Shown: piece by piece, positions 34,658 to 46,504 of the stretch | Numbering within the stretch: position 1 is the first letter of the stretch | Layout: each line of letters begins with the position of its first letter | Assembly: GCA_030340625.1 (NCBI GenBank) | Contig: JAOPHQ010000913.1 | Location: forward strand, 42,242-106,241 | Reading direction: 5' to 3' | DNA length: 64,000 nucleotides | From: Merluccius polli | Lineage: Eukaryota; Chordata; Actinopteri; Gadiformes; Merlucciidae | The notes under the pieces: generated by a model | The model's input: only the letters and a program-made list of their open reading frames with translations | Told to the model about the DNA's origin: nothing | Databases searched by the model: none | Position numbers and translations under genes: made by a program

Positions 34658-36429
34658 TTATTTGGTATGATACTTCAAAAAGCAATTCCCCTTCTTGGAA
34701 ACACAAAGGAATACCTTGCACTTCATGCACATCACGTATGTTTTGCTCTTGCAGTCGGATCTGCGACATCTTGATGCATGTGTTTCATCCACCATCTCTG
34801 GAAGATGGATGGCGCCGTAGTGTCTCAGAGCTGCATTTGTTTCCACTTTTGACGTGGGGGAGTGTAGTCATCTTCGCTGTCACTTGCAATTCCTGCTTGG
34901 GCCCGAGTTATCAAGTCTTCACCAAGGAGAAGTTTGAAGTCAAGGAACTTCAGCGGTTTCTTCCCCAGAAACTGGAAGTCACTCTCATACTGAAGCCAGG
35001 AGTTGGTGATTGCCAGGTCAAAAAAGTGGAAAACTGCACGCACTGTCCATTTCCGAGCGCGAGAGGCCATCCTGTAGAAAGTCAACATTCGGTCATCCAA
35101 GTCCACACCACCCATGTTGGTGTTGTACTCAGCAATTGCCAGTGGCCTTGACACCTGAACAAACCTTTTGTCTTTCTTGGACCATCTTCTGCGTGTGTCC
35201 TGAGGTTCAATGCCATAAGCAGAGGATGCCATGGCAACTGGCTTGTTGTCCAACCACTTTATGACAGCAAGTTCAGGAGGGCTTCGTCGGACTACCATCT
35301 CTGATGCCCCTCTTCCTTTCTTTTTGAAGGTGTAGGAGCCACATCTAAGTTTATTTGAATTATATTATTTACATTGGCTCTTTTGAGTGTGCACCCTCTA
35401 CAGGTGAGGATGGTGCCACCTTTTAAGGCAGTGGCCCATCATGCAGCGGGGAGGAAAGCAGACCAGCATACCGTCATTGATCGCAGCGCGTGAAGCTGTG
35501 TGGACCCTACAATCTGTTTATCTGTAGCATGGTCCTGCCAGTTATAAAATAGTTTAAGGATTTTGCAAACAATGCATTTTGGTTTTCTATGTTTGTTTAA
35601 GTTACAATAAATTACCGGCATCATTCTTCAATCAACTCTCACTGGATTTATTTGATCACAAGCTGCGAGTCTGACATAGCACAGCTGCTTTCTCCATGTG
35701 GTTGAACAAAGGAAACTGGAAATAAGGGATTACAAGAAAAATCCAAACAAAGTTCTGCCACTACAGAAGGATTTATCCTCTATGATCTTGCACTCCTTTG
35801 GCACCCTGTTTTTCATGAGGGTTCCAGTCCCTGTCAGCCCTTTTGCCATCAGGGTGTCGAGGAGGTTGAGCGTTGTGAAGAACCTGTCAGAGAACAGGTT
35901 GGTTCCTTGGGGAACAGACTCTACCAAATGAAGAACAGCTTGCTCTCCAATGCCCTTCCCTTCTGTAACTCTGAAGGTAGTCTTGCCTTGGTAGACCACA
36001 AAGTCTAAGACCAGACCGGTTGGTGCGGCCAAGACAAACCTTCAATCCAGTTGGGTGTGGTTTGCCCGGTACATACTGGCGCACTGGGCATCGACCCGTA
36101 AATGGAATCATTTGCTCGTAAATGCACAACTTTACTGTTCTAGGCAGACTCAGACGTCCTTGCCTTACTTTGGTCAAGAGGGGCCTGATTCTCCACAAGA
36201 GATCATTTGTTTTTTCATTGTCTGAAACATCAAGGTCGTTGACAATCTTATTGGAATTTCTAAGCTTGTAAAACCGATTTCTGGTCATGGATTCTGCCAC
36301 AATTTGAACTCTGGTATTTGAGGCCCAATACATTTGAATGTTTGGATATCCTAGACAGCTCATGTAAATAGAATTCCCAAAGAATATCTCCAGTTCTTCA
36401 GGAGTGGTATTTAGTGTTGCTCCAGACAC
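34658..36429 (-). pseudogene. piggyBac transposase, catalytic and C-terminal part
   Basis: Minus-strand pieces in order: TTPEELEIFFGNSIYMSC, NKIVNDLDVSDNEKTND, EQMIPFTGRCPVRQYVPGKP, NLFSDRFFTTLNLLDTL, ELAVIKWLDNKPVAMAS, AEYNTNMGGVDLDDRM, and a C-terminal Cys-rich domain (CRRSDCKSKTYVMCMKCKVF) that ends near 34658. The second and third catalytic Asp residues (SDRFF and GVDLDD) are present. The first lies where this family has D-E-Q, but here the residue is Tyr (YEQMIPF). Frameshifts lie near 36035 and 34850, and a 400-bp non-coding gap at 35335-35735 may be an intron or an insertion. Dead copy. Confidence 0.85.
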
Positions 36430-36735
36430 AAGGGGCCTCATGTACGAAGGTTGCGTACGCACAAAAACGTGGCGTACGCAAAAAAAAATGACGTTCCACG
36501 CTCACGTTCAGATGTATGAAACGTGAAATGACCGTGGAAATGTGCAGTGCCTCACGTCAACTTCATAGCTGGCGTACGCACGTTTCTACAGCTATTGTTC
36601 CTTTGGCGACATTTAGAGGTGACGCTGGGAAACTGTTAATAATGTCAAAAACAATTAGTCATCAGAGTGATGTGCACGTTGGAGACACAATTATGAACAA
36701 TTAACACACACAATCTGTTTGCAATTAAATATGGG

Positions 36736-36742
36736 TATAAAA
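36736..36742 (+). promoter_or_regulatory. TATA box of the Harbinger transposase gene
   Basis: TATAAAA about 42 bp upstream of the preferred start codon at 36778 and about 300 bp inside the left end. Confidence 0.6.
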
Positions 36743-36777
36743 GCATGCGCAATGTGATGAAGAAAATTGTATTAACG

Positions 36778-38079
36778 ATGGCAGCGTTAGCGTTATTGGA
36801 GGACCTTGCTAATGGTGCAATCCGACGCAAGCGATTATTTCGGGAACGAGATGACTTGCTTGCGAATGACGACAATTGGCTGATAAGCCGATTTCGATTT
36901 CCGAGGCAAGTGTTACTTGAGTTGTGCGCAGAGCTGCGGCCGGCCCTTGAGCGCAACACGGCGAGGAGCCAGGGGTTGTCGGTGCCCACACAGGTGCTGA
37001 CCACGCTGGGGTTCCTGGCAACAGGGGCATTCCAGCGGGAGCTGGCCGACCGGTCAGGAGTGTGCCAGTCCACCCTGAGCCGAGCCATGCCAGCTGTGTG
37101 GGACGGAATCATCCGAATGTCATCCAGGTACATCAAATTCCCATACAATGCTGTTGAACAGGCCGACATTAAAGCGCAATTTGCAGCGAGAGCCGGTTTC
37201 CCTAATGTAATCGGGGCTATTGACTGCACACACATTGCTATAAAAGCGCCATCACAGAATGAATTTGTTTACGTTAACAGGAAACATTTTCATTCAATTA
37301 ATGTACAAATCATCTGTGATGCGCAAATGCAGCTAATTAACATCGTGGCAAGGTGGCCTGGTTCAACGCATGACTCATTCGTAATGACCAACAGCATGGT
37401 TGGGAACAGGCTGGAGGCTGGCGCGGTGCGCGATGGGTGGCTTCTGGGTGAGTAAACCGTTTATTCATTTGATTGTCCCGTATGTAAACCAGCGCAATGC
37501 ACATTTGGGCATGTGCGCATTCAAATGTTTGTTTTCTGCTGGTGAAATTACAGCTGCACAGCTTTCTAACAAGTCCCTGATTGTCCCTGCTCAGTAGGCC
37601 TATTCATGTCAGTAAAAGCGGGCGTAAAGTTGGAAATGTCAGCCGCGGCGCACTATTGCATTACTTAAGGTTCATTTAAGTGGTGTATTGTCTTCTGCAT
37701 TCATATGACCCCAGGGGACCGTGGCTACCCCCTAAGAACTTGGCTGATGACCCCTCTTGCGGACCCCAACACCGACCAAGAGAGGAGGTATAATGACCTC
37801 CATTCCCACACTCGAGCTGTCGTGGAGAGGGCAATCGGCCTACTGAAGGGACGGTGGCGCTGCCTGGACAGGTCGGGGGGTGTGCTGCTCTACCGACCTG
37901 AGAAGGTGTGCCACATTGTGATGGCCTGTGGCGTCCTCCACAACGTGGCACACCGCCATGGCATACCACTGCCAGAGCAGCACATCCCCCCACTGGAGGA
38001 ACCGGATGCCGGACCCGTCAACTTCAACCCACCCCGGGAAGCCATACGGGCCCGGCAGAATGTCATTTCAAACATGTAA
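36778..38079 (+). CDS. Harbinger transposase (HARBI1-like), two exons
   Basis: Exon 1 runs to 37447 (donor GTGAGT); exon 2 is 37715-38079 (acceptor CCCAG). The join gives WLL-GDRGYPLRTW in frame with no stop, about 344 residues, the usual length for the family. Catalytic residues are visible: GAIDCTHI (first Asp), WPGSTHDSFV (second Asp) and VVERAIGLLKGRW (Glu). The N-terminal part has a helix-turn-helix-like segment (DRSGVCQSTLSRAM). A frame from an earlier ATG at 36745 exists, but a TATAAAA box lies at 36736-36742, so transcripts should begin beyond that ATG; the ATG at 36778 (MAALALLEDL) is the likelier start. The enzyme would cut and join the element ends, with the Myb-like partner for nuclear entry and DNA binding. 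Confidence 0.85.
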
Positions 38080-38096
38080 AGAGGCAAGGACAGAAT

Positions 38097-39041
38097 TTAC
38101 TTGTTCACAAGTGCATTTATTGATGTGTTGATATCACTGAGGACATTAATTAATCGGTCTAGGCGATCATTGATGCCACCGATGGCTCTCACTATTTCCC
38201 CCTGTGACTCTAGGACCGCTCGGGTGAGGACACGGCCAGTCGGGCGGTCAGCAGCTGGCGTGGAGGGGCCGGGGCCGGTGGAGACGCCGGGGCCGGTGGA
38301 GACGCCGGAGACGCCGGGGCCGGTGGAGACGTCGGGGCCGGTGGAGACGCCGGGGCCGGTGGAGACGCCGGAGACGCTGGGGCCGGTGGAGACGCCGGAG
38401 ACGCCGGGGCCGGTGGAGACGCCGGAGACGCTGGGGCCGGTGGAGACGCCGGAGACGCCGGGGCCGGTGGAGACGGTGGAGGGGCCGGGGCCCACTGCTG
38501 TCTTATCGTCTATTGAGAAATAAAAAAGAAATAAGTAATTAAACATGTGTCAAAGTGTTTAATATCCTGGCATCTTTACGCACGAGCTATGTGTATTGTG
38601 AGAAGCCAATTGTATGACCAGTATAATTACAACATTTATGAGTCAAGCATATTTACCGTGGGGATAATCTGTGTCCCCTTCATGGGCTCCCACCACTCCG
38701 GTGAGAGCTGTGTCACCCACCAAACAGGCCACTCGCTGGTCAAAGGGGGAGAGTTCCTTTACTCCTGTCCCCCCACCAGTGGCGGTCACGCTTCGGCGGT
38801 GGGCAGAAACCCTCCGCTTCACGTTCATCTTCACATCGGACCACTTCTTCTTGATCTCTGCGTGTGTGCGCTGCTCAGACCCCATGGCATTAACAGCGTC
38901 GCACACACGCTCCCACTCACTACGCTTCCTTTTCATATTTATCCCTGCGGACAGGGTACCAAACAAAACCTCCCTCCGCGTCTCCACTTCATTAACTAAA
39001 ATTTCTAATTCGCACTGTGTGAAATTCCTTTTCTTACTCAT
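38097..39041 (-). CDS. Harbinger Myb/SANT-like DNA-binding protein, two exons
   Basis: Exon 1 is 39041-38657 and exon 2 is 38509-38097 (donor GTAAAT, acceptor CAATAG). The join is in frame with no stop and gives about 265 residues. Residues 1-90 form a Myb/SANT-like trihelix (RNFTQCELEILVNEV, SEWERVCDAVNA, IKKKWSDVKMNVKRR). A linker of repeated VSTGPGVSG follows, then a C-terminal helix (GGINDRLDRLINVLSDINTS). In this superfamily such a protein binds the element ends and helps bring the transposase to the nucleus. Its stop codon is 17 bp from the transposase stop, on the opposite strand. Confidence 0.85.
38266..38483 (-). repeat. 18/27-bp coding minisatellite
   Basis: GGGGCCGGTGGAGACGCC-type units encode GVSTGP and GVSGVSTGP repeats in the linker of the Myb-like protein. 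The frame is preserved in every unit. The plus-strand frame across it (PVETPETPG) is a shadow. Confidence 0.9.
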
Positions 39042-39327
39042 GTTTGCTGATTTGAACTAACGGATAAAGAGGTAAATCGCAGGTCCCGGGCCTATTTAAA
39101 TAGATTAGCATATTTATATGGGGGCGTGGCCAGGGAGGAGTTTGCCACATTTGCACGTGCGCTCAATTCCACGTTGATCGGGATGTACAAAAGAAACGTG
39201 CTCGGATCCATGCGTACGCACACTTTCATTCATCTGAATTTATTTGTGCGTACGACATTTTCAGGGTTTTGGCGTACGCCCAAATCCACGCACAAATCCA
39301 CGCAAGCCTTCGTACATGAGGCCCAAG

Positions 39328-40340
39328 GACTTCACGCTGATTTGTGCACAGGGCCATTTCCTTAAACAGGGAGTCATCGATGTTCTGCTTAAAATAATCC
39401 ATTGGGGTCCAGTTTTGGCGTGTCATGGCATCATTGTTCTGAATAATGGGAGGATCATCAAGTTGGAATTCGAATCTAAAGAAAGCCAATAAAGGGAGAA
39501 AAACAAAATTAAAATGACTCAATTGTTAGAGAAAATAAATTACTTATTTTAAAGGTCTCATCTCATCGTTTTTTCATTAATTTTGCGGTGGTCTCTAGTG
39601 TTAATAAATACCCTCAGTACCGGTTTTGGTTAAAAAAAATGCTCTGCCGCGCCTGTTTCATGCTGTTTTAGTTTGGTGGGGGAGGTGGGGGGGGGGGCGA
39701 ACGACACGATTTCGCTTCTCATCATGAATATGCATGACATGCTAATGAACTCGCCTCTGGTTGGCTAACAGCACTGTGACGCTACCTCCAGTGCGCAGTG
39801 AGGATTTTTCCGCTCCATATTCAACTAGTCCGAGACGAGTCGAGAATCGCGACTGTGCTGTTGCACAGTCCTGCTACTTCCTGACTTTCGGTGGGCGGTA
39901 GCGGAGGCGAGGCCATGAATACTAATTCACGGACTGACGTCAATCCGTGGGGCTTTTCTCATCCGCTGATTTTTCTCAGTGTTTTTTTCTCTGTTCTTTC
40001 ATTGCCAAATACAGGCAATGGGGGTAGAAGAACGTTTTCACGCGCAGCACGCACATGCAACTCGGTGAGACCTATAGTATTTCAACAAAAACAAGTATTA
40101 AACTGTTTCTCGCGGAATGAGACCTTTAATACAAAGTCAATGTGTACTTTGAATTCTTGCTCCACAGTGGACGCCGACTGGACATAGATATGAACTGTTC
40201 TGCTTGATCTGGCTCCTCTGCATCTGCTTGCCCTGCCTGAGTTTCATCCTCAGAGCTCTCTGAATCATCTTTCTCTGCTTCTGGCTCAAACACTGCATCC
40301 TGATCTTCTTCATCAGACAACTCAATATCTGAGTTTCCAT
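39328..40340 (-). pseudogene. piggyBac transposase, N-terminal part
   Basis: Exon 1 (40340 to about 40143) is acidic: NSDIELSDEEDQDAVFEPEA. Its donor AA|GTACAC joins in phase to an acceptor at 39476 (CTTTAG|ATTCGAATTC). The second exon reads FQLDDPPIIQ, WTPMDYFKQNIDDSL and CTNQREVL, and then meets the Harbinger element at 39324. The intron (39476-40142) contains G-rich sequence at 39677-39697. The upstream end is cut by the foldback element at 40341, so the start codon is not certain. Confidence 0.7.
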
Positions 40341-42287
40341 CAAAGATAATAGAGCGGAGCAAGATGGATCACTGGCGTTGACACCAATGAGGTACGCTCT
40401 CGAACACTATGGGCGCCATTTTAGTAAGCTCCCGGAACCCGGAAGTCTGACAGGAGTGCTGCAGGCAGCAGGCGGAGGCTTGCGTTCACCGTCGTGGGAA
40501 AATGCCCTGTATCTTTTAAATACAAATGTGTCCACAGTCATGGTGACTAGATATGTTTGTCCCTATAAAACAATAATAAAAAGTGGCTATAATGTTGCGA
40601 ATTAATAACATATGTATCATCAGGCTGTAAATATCTACACATAGCCAGGAGTAGAAATAAATATACAAGTTGTAGTAACTGCACCTCAACACATGATGGC
40701 GGCAAACAATATACTGGGGGCGGCGCTTAACGCTAGCCATTGTGCGTCATGGAGGCCACGCCTCCTGCCCAGGGGCATCCGGCGGAAGCATCCGGTTAGA
40801 ATCAGAACACCTCAGGCAGCGCATAGGAAGGATGCAAAGCTACTAAGGATGCAACGCTTGGGGTTCTCCACGCGGCGTGAAATACATATAATACTTCTCC
40901 TTCTGGTTCATAGTTAAATAACTTAAACCTAAACAAATAAAGTGAGTTATAAGCGTTCCTGTTGTCGGCAGCCTTCTTCCCCGGGACACAAACCCCACAA
41001 TAATAATAAAAAGCTTCGTGTGGATCGCGACCAAGACGAAAGCATGGATATTTCTTTTTTAGTTCATCCGTGAAGTTGCATTTACGTTTCGGCTTAGCTG
41101 CAGAGACGCCGCCGGTACCTGCGCTCTCTTTGATAAACAAGGAAGCTGCTCGCCCACTGAGGTGCAGACTGACCAATTAAAAGCTCACAGAAAAGGCTAT
41201 CGACCAATGACGGCACTCTACAGTCAGACCGTATACAGGTAACTCCCTCTACTCACTGCCACTCAAAGCAAAGCCATCGGCTGTTTGAGGGGACTCGTGG
41301 GATGGAGTTGTGTCTGAAGTGTAACGGTAAAACATCTGGCTGTTTGAGGGGACTCTGGGATGGAGTTGTGTCTGAAGTGTAACGATGAGGTTGGCTCACA
41401 GCTGAGGCACAACGGTGGCCTACGTTAGTAGATAGCGAGACGATAGAGGGCCATCTAGTGGTCGATAAGAATATGGTTCAATTGGGATTACATGATGTCC
41501 CCGCCATTCGAGGTTTTGCATGAAACTATGTTTATTTATACAAGTTTTGTTTAATCCTATGTGGCCTTATTGGCTTGAATCAAGCCTAGAATGTTGAGGT
41601 GGCTTACTAAAATGGCGTCCATTCAGGCTGAGAACGTACTTCACCGCCCTGACGCTACTGATCCATCTTGCTCCGCTCTATTATCTTTGGTTGTGCCTAA
41701 GCTGTGGGCCAACCTCATCGTTACACTTCAGACACAACTCCATCCCACGAGTCCCCTCAAACAGCCGATGGTTTGAGTGGCAGTGAGTAGGGGGAGTTAC
41801 CTGCATACGGTCTGACTGTAGAGTGCCGTCATTGGTCGATAGCCTTTTCTGTGAGCTTTTAATTGGTCAGTCTGCACCTCAGTGGGCGAGCAGCTTCCTT
41901 GTTTATCAAAGAGAGCGCAGGTACCGGCGGCGTCTCTGCAGCTAAGCCGAAACGTAAATGCAACTTCACGGATGAACTAAAAAAGAAATATCCATGCTTT
42001 CGTCTTGGTCGCGATCCACACGAAGCTTTTTATTATTATAGCCACTTTTTATTATTGTTTTATAGGGACAAACATATCTAGTCACCATGACTGTGGACAC
42101 ATTTGTATTTAAAAGATACAGGGCATTTTCCCACGACGGTGAACGCCAGCCTCCGCCTGCTGCCTGCAGCACTCCTGTCAGACTTCCGGGTTCCGGGAGC
42201 TTACTAAAATGGCGCCCATAGAGTTCGAGAGCGTACCTCATTGGTGTCAACGCCAGTGATCCATCTTGCTCCGCTCTATTATCTTTG
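40341..42287. mobile_element. Foldback (palindromic) transposon with nested solo LTR
   Basis: Left arm 40341-41402 (without the LTR) and right arm 41699-42287 are inverted copies, with a spacer of about 300 bp. Ends are CAAAGATAATAGAGCGGAGC. The 8-bp duplication GTTTCCAT flanks it (40333-40340 and 42288-42295). The left arm has an extra 56-bp tandem duplication (41275-41395), and part of the end sequence recurs in the spacer (41595-41690). No coding capacity: the matching frames in both arms (ESAGTGGVSAAKPKRKC) only mirror the palindrome, though that frame resembles a transposon N-terminus. Confidence 0.85.
40593..40999 (+). mobile_element. Solo LTR (Trp-primed ERV family, subtype A)
   Basis: 407 bp, TGTTGCGAAT...CCCCACA, with ATAA duplications (40589-40592 and 41000-41003). 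The right arm of the foldback shows the empty site: GTGGCTATAATAATAAAAAG with one ATAA. Confidence 0.95.
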
Positions 42288-42295
42288 GTTTCCAT

Positions 42296-45200
42296 CAACA
42301 ATTCAAAGTAAAATTATCTCTGCTTCTGAGAATGACTCCCTTTCTTTTCATTTGAAAAAAACAGAACAAAATGGAAGAAATAACTACAAATGTCCACTAC
42401 GGAGGACATTTTTTAAAGATGTAAATACTATGCTGAAATACAGCTAAAATAATTCAGAGAATGTTTTAATGTGTTCTTAAGAGACTTATATACAATATGC
42501 CAACATTTCAAGTCAGAATTTGCTCAATATAAAGTATCATGCACTTACTTTTACTTTTCTCGTAAAATGTGCTTGCACTGACGGACGCCATTTTCCAGAA
42601 TGAAGAAGTGAAAGGTACCAAAGCCCCACCCCCTCACATTTGGTATCATTGAAAAGCCCTAAATGTCCTCTGTATATAGCAAAAGGAGTTAATGCAGTAG
42701 TATGCTGTGGGTGGGAGATATTCAGGTTTACAAATGTCCTCCACAGAGGACAAATTTGAACTACTGGTAGTCAGGATGATATACAGTTCACAGTCCAGTC
42801 CATACATAATGTCTGTGTTTGTTTTTAATACACCATATTAACTAACTCATTAATACTGTGGGTGCAAGGAGCCAGAAGTGGTGTAGTCGTTTTAAAGGGA
42901 CCAATTACATAGCTGGGCTCAGGAGTTGTCCAATGGGAGAGGGCACAGGGGCAGCAGGAGTGGGGGGTACTCACTCACAGAGGTGAATCAGACCACCGCC
43001 ATAACGTCCTGTGGTGACTGGTGGAGTGTTCAGCCCACACACTGCATCCCAACACACTTGGGAGTTATCTTGGAGACTTCTTGGAGGAAGGTGAGCGGAA
43101 CTTTAGAAAAGACCACACCCACCTGCTGATACCATAATCCTGGGAGAATTTGACTTGCCTGGTGGCAATGAGGGGTACTTGGTTCGCTCCCCAATGTACT
43201 TGGGTCGATACCCTAACCTCCTTCCTGTTACTTAGTGACATGTCTGGATTCACTGTAAATCGCGTTTGATAAAGGCATCTGCTGAATAGTAAATAGTGAC
43301 ATGATGGGAATACCAACAACAGCTGAATACCAACAACAGCAATGTCTACATGTCTACTTTGTTGAAAGTAAATAGTGAATACAATGACAGGGAAACCTGC
43401 AGCAGAGCCAAAGTCGTGGACTGCCAAAATTGCATGTTTTTGCCCGGCAATATTCCTTTCAATGGGTTTTTGTTTGTTTTCATTAGCACTGAGGAGGGTT
43501 ATATCAACAGCTGTGAGGCCATGTCGTAACAGCGCTGAAAATGTCCCCAAAACAGTGAGGTGGGAATGTAACTGGGAGGAAGTGACTGGTGACAATTTAA
43601 CTTACTGCTCCAGCACCCCTCCTCCCCTGGGGGCTACCTGAACTCCCCGTTAGGATTCACACACAAGATGTTGTTAAAGATTAATTTAATCACTTTGCTG
43701 GAGTTAATGAAAAGTTAATGGGCATTGGTGTGATGAGTATTTGATCAAATAAAAATCTTTTTTCATGTGCATTTTCCTTATTTAGGACCAACAAAGTTAT
43801 TCAGAGATAAGCTTAAACACGAACACATGCGCACAGATACGAACACATACACACCTACCATCCCACCCTTATGCCCAAGGATTGATTGATTTTGGTGCAA
43901 AATATATGAAATGTGCTTTATAACGCTGCTTCCATCAAGAACCCTCTTCTAAACCCCATTAAGCCCTGACATGAAAGGGCAGCTGAAAATCTCTATATAC
44001 ATGTGCTTTTTTCCATCACAATCAATACAATCAGGCACATTTGCTAAAGTAAACCACCTTGAACCAGAAAGGATACACTCACACACACCCACACAGTTTG
44101 GAAACCTCTCATGGGGCTGTCTTTGGCCAGTGTCAGCTGTTGTTGGTATTCCTATCATGTCTACTAACCTTTATCAGGCTCTCCCCTCTGGTCGGAGGAC
44201 TGACCTTCCCAGAAGGCAGTGCATCGGTGGCCCTGACTGATCCTCTCTGGGAGGCTTGTTGCAGCTCCATCATCATGTGATTGTCATGGCAGCAAACAAC
44301 TGTGTTGTAGAACAACAGTGGGATACACATCTTGGATATATACTCCTGGAAAAGCCAAGGTGGTTTACTTGGTCCACTGTTGTTCCACAACAGTGGACCA
44401 ACACCAGCAACTGCGGTATTCACAGGAACAAAACCTTGTTCAACATTTTACTTGTAGGTCATTTAGGAAATGCTTGTTGTAAAGCAATGTTTTGGACATA
44501 GTGTCTACTGTGTCGAACATTTAACATTAGCTGGTGAAAACAAATAAACAAAACAACATTTAGAACAGGTTATTCAATTTCAGCCTCATAAAAGGAGTGT
44601 GAGTTCAGCATATCGGTTTACTTTAGCTTGCAGTGAATAGCAATGAACATTAGTAAATATTAGTGAATACTTTACATTTATGCAAAGCTGGTGGGGGTGG
44701 TACATGTAGTTATGACTGCTAAACATGTTTATATCCATTAAACGAATTAGTTCAATGCTAATCAATGTAGACAGTTTTGTAATTTTCGTGTACGTGAAGT
44801 AAATTGTGGATGATAATTTCAGACATCAATCATACATTTCTGAGGTTTGTTGTGTGCCTTGCTCCACAGTTCAAACCAAGGGCATACTTCTAATTTAGTC
44901 ATCAGCAGAGACACAAACAGGGAAGGGCCAGATGTTCAATACACAGATGTATTGCAGCCTGGAAACAGATGCAGTCATCCCCATGTGCCTACTATCTCTG
45001 ACTAGTCATGTATACTTTTAATCATATAGCATACACTGTCAATGTCTCCCTCTACTGTGTTTTGCATCTATTTCTATTTTGTTATTGTGCAGACAGACAG
45101 ATGATTTCTTCTGCGGCAACCTAATTTCTCATTTGGGATTAAAAAAGTACCTCCAAATACATCTTATCTCATCTCCACCACCCAAAAAATATATAGATGA

Positions 45201-46504
45201 TTCTGACGATTAACGTCCAAATTAGTCCAAGACTCTTAAAAAGCTTTTCCATTACTTGGCACCTTTCCACTCTTACGGCCCTTTGTCTGTATGAATAAAA
45301 ACATACACATCTTGGATATATACTCCTGGAAAAGCCATTAAAGTTTCAGTAAGAAATAACAGCATCGAGCACCGGCTTGAATATTTTATCTGCCCTGGTT
45401 CTGCATGCCAAAATTCTAGAGTGCATGTGTGTGTGTGCCAGCGCATGTGTGCCTCCCTTAATTATCTTGGCTTTTCACAAACACTGCGGGAGAAAGGGAA
45501 TGAGGGAAGAGAACGAGATAGAGAGCGAGAGAGGGAGAGAGAGAGGGGGGGGAATGAGAGTGCAAGGGATAGAGTGAGGGAGAGGGTGAGACAAGGGCCA
45601 TAAGCAAGAAAAGCCTGGGCTTTGAGCATAAATAATGTTTTTGCGTGTTTTCTGGTATTATTACAGAACAATATACAATTGTGAAAAGTGAAGAAAAAAA
45701 AACACTGTTCCTTGTTACACGCATGCACTCACACACACAGAAGGTTAAAAGCACACAGATACATGTATATAGTATATACATATACATATATCTATAGATT
45801 TGGTTAATAACAGCTGCAGGGACCAGAATGCATCTGATTTGGTCATGTGACTGTGACTGAAATTAAATTGTAAGCCTATGTATAACAAACAATAAATTAT
45901 AAATCCGAGTACAATATATTACATGGCAAAAAAGAGAAGTTAATGATAGAATTCTAATGTTATAATAACATAATCTTATCAATAGTATTAGCATTTAAAA
46001 TTACATTAGTATGAATATGAATAGGCATATTAGTATTAGCATTAGTGTTTCTATCAGCATTAGCATTATCTTAACTCTCCCTGGGGCCTTAACCAGGGAG
46101 TGAGTGGACTGGCTGGGACCAATCACTGAGCAGAAGCCAAAATGATGAACTCCAGTTGACTTGGCTTCAGGGGAGACCTTTCTGCAGAGGCAGCCCAGCA
46201 GTTAGTATAACCCCCTCCCTCGGAGGGGGAGGGAGGAAGGAGGGAAGGAAGGAAGGCATTCTCTGTATCCTCCACAGACCCAGATTAAATGTATAATGCT
46301 TCTGTATGTCCTGGACATACTAAAGCAGACCTGAACACATTTAATCTAAACTGTTGACTGTTTCCTGCTCTAATCCACTGAGCTGTAGGATCCACTGAGG
46401 AGTATTTTTTTCCTTGAGGTTTTAATGTCTGCCTGACATGTCTGCCTTGCTTATGGTTCACTAGTCTCCTGATGTCCATATGACTCAGGGTGTCGGATAT
46501 CTGA
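42296..46504. other. 4.2 kb without a recognisable gene
   Basis: 42370-42770 may be the 5' non-coding part of the piggyBac element (GTCCACTACGGAGGACAT and TGTCCTCCACAGAGGACA dyads resemble those at 33965). Inverted copies of GGAATACCAACAACAGCTG lie at about 43300 and 44140. A perfect hairpin lies at 44369-44401. A 34-bp direct repeat lies at 44324-44356 and 45304-45337. GA-rich simple sequence occurs at 45515-45590 and GGAA-rich at 46215-46256. The rest is AT-rich and shows no coherent exons. Confidence 0.5.
44369..44401. repeat. Perfect 14-bp stem hairpin
   Basis: TTGGTCCACTGTTG, loop TTCCA, CAACAGTGGACCAA. No adjacent gene. Confidence 0.9.

Larger units (their letters stand above)
36433..39324. 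mobile_element. PIF/Harbinger transposon, complete and apparently intact
   Basis: 2892 bp with 18-bp perfect terminal repeats (GGGCCTCATGTACGAAGG) and a 3-bp duplication AAG (36430-36432 and 39325-39327). It has the two-gene layout of this superfamily: a DDE transposase on plus and a Myb/SANT-like protein on minus, converging. Many GCGTACGC dyads lie just inside both ends. It sits in a piggyBac exon; taking it out rejoins that reading frame. Confidence 0.9.

Noticed and set aside
38101..38523. 140-codon proline/threonine frame on plus
   Set aside because: It is the antisense of the minisatellite in the Myb-like exon; the minus-strand frame has the splice sites and the domain.
41863..42081. 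Frame repeated in both arms of the foldback
   Set aside because: It mirrors the palindrome (also at 40802-41176); there is no independent evidence of coding.
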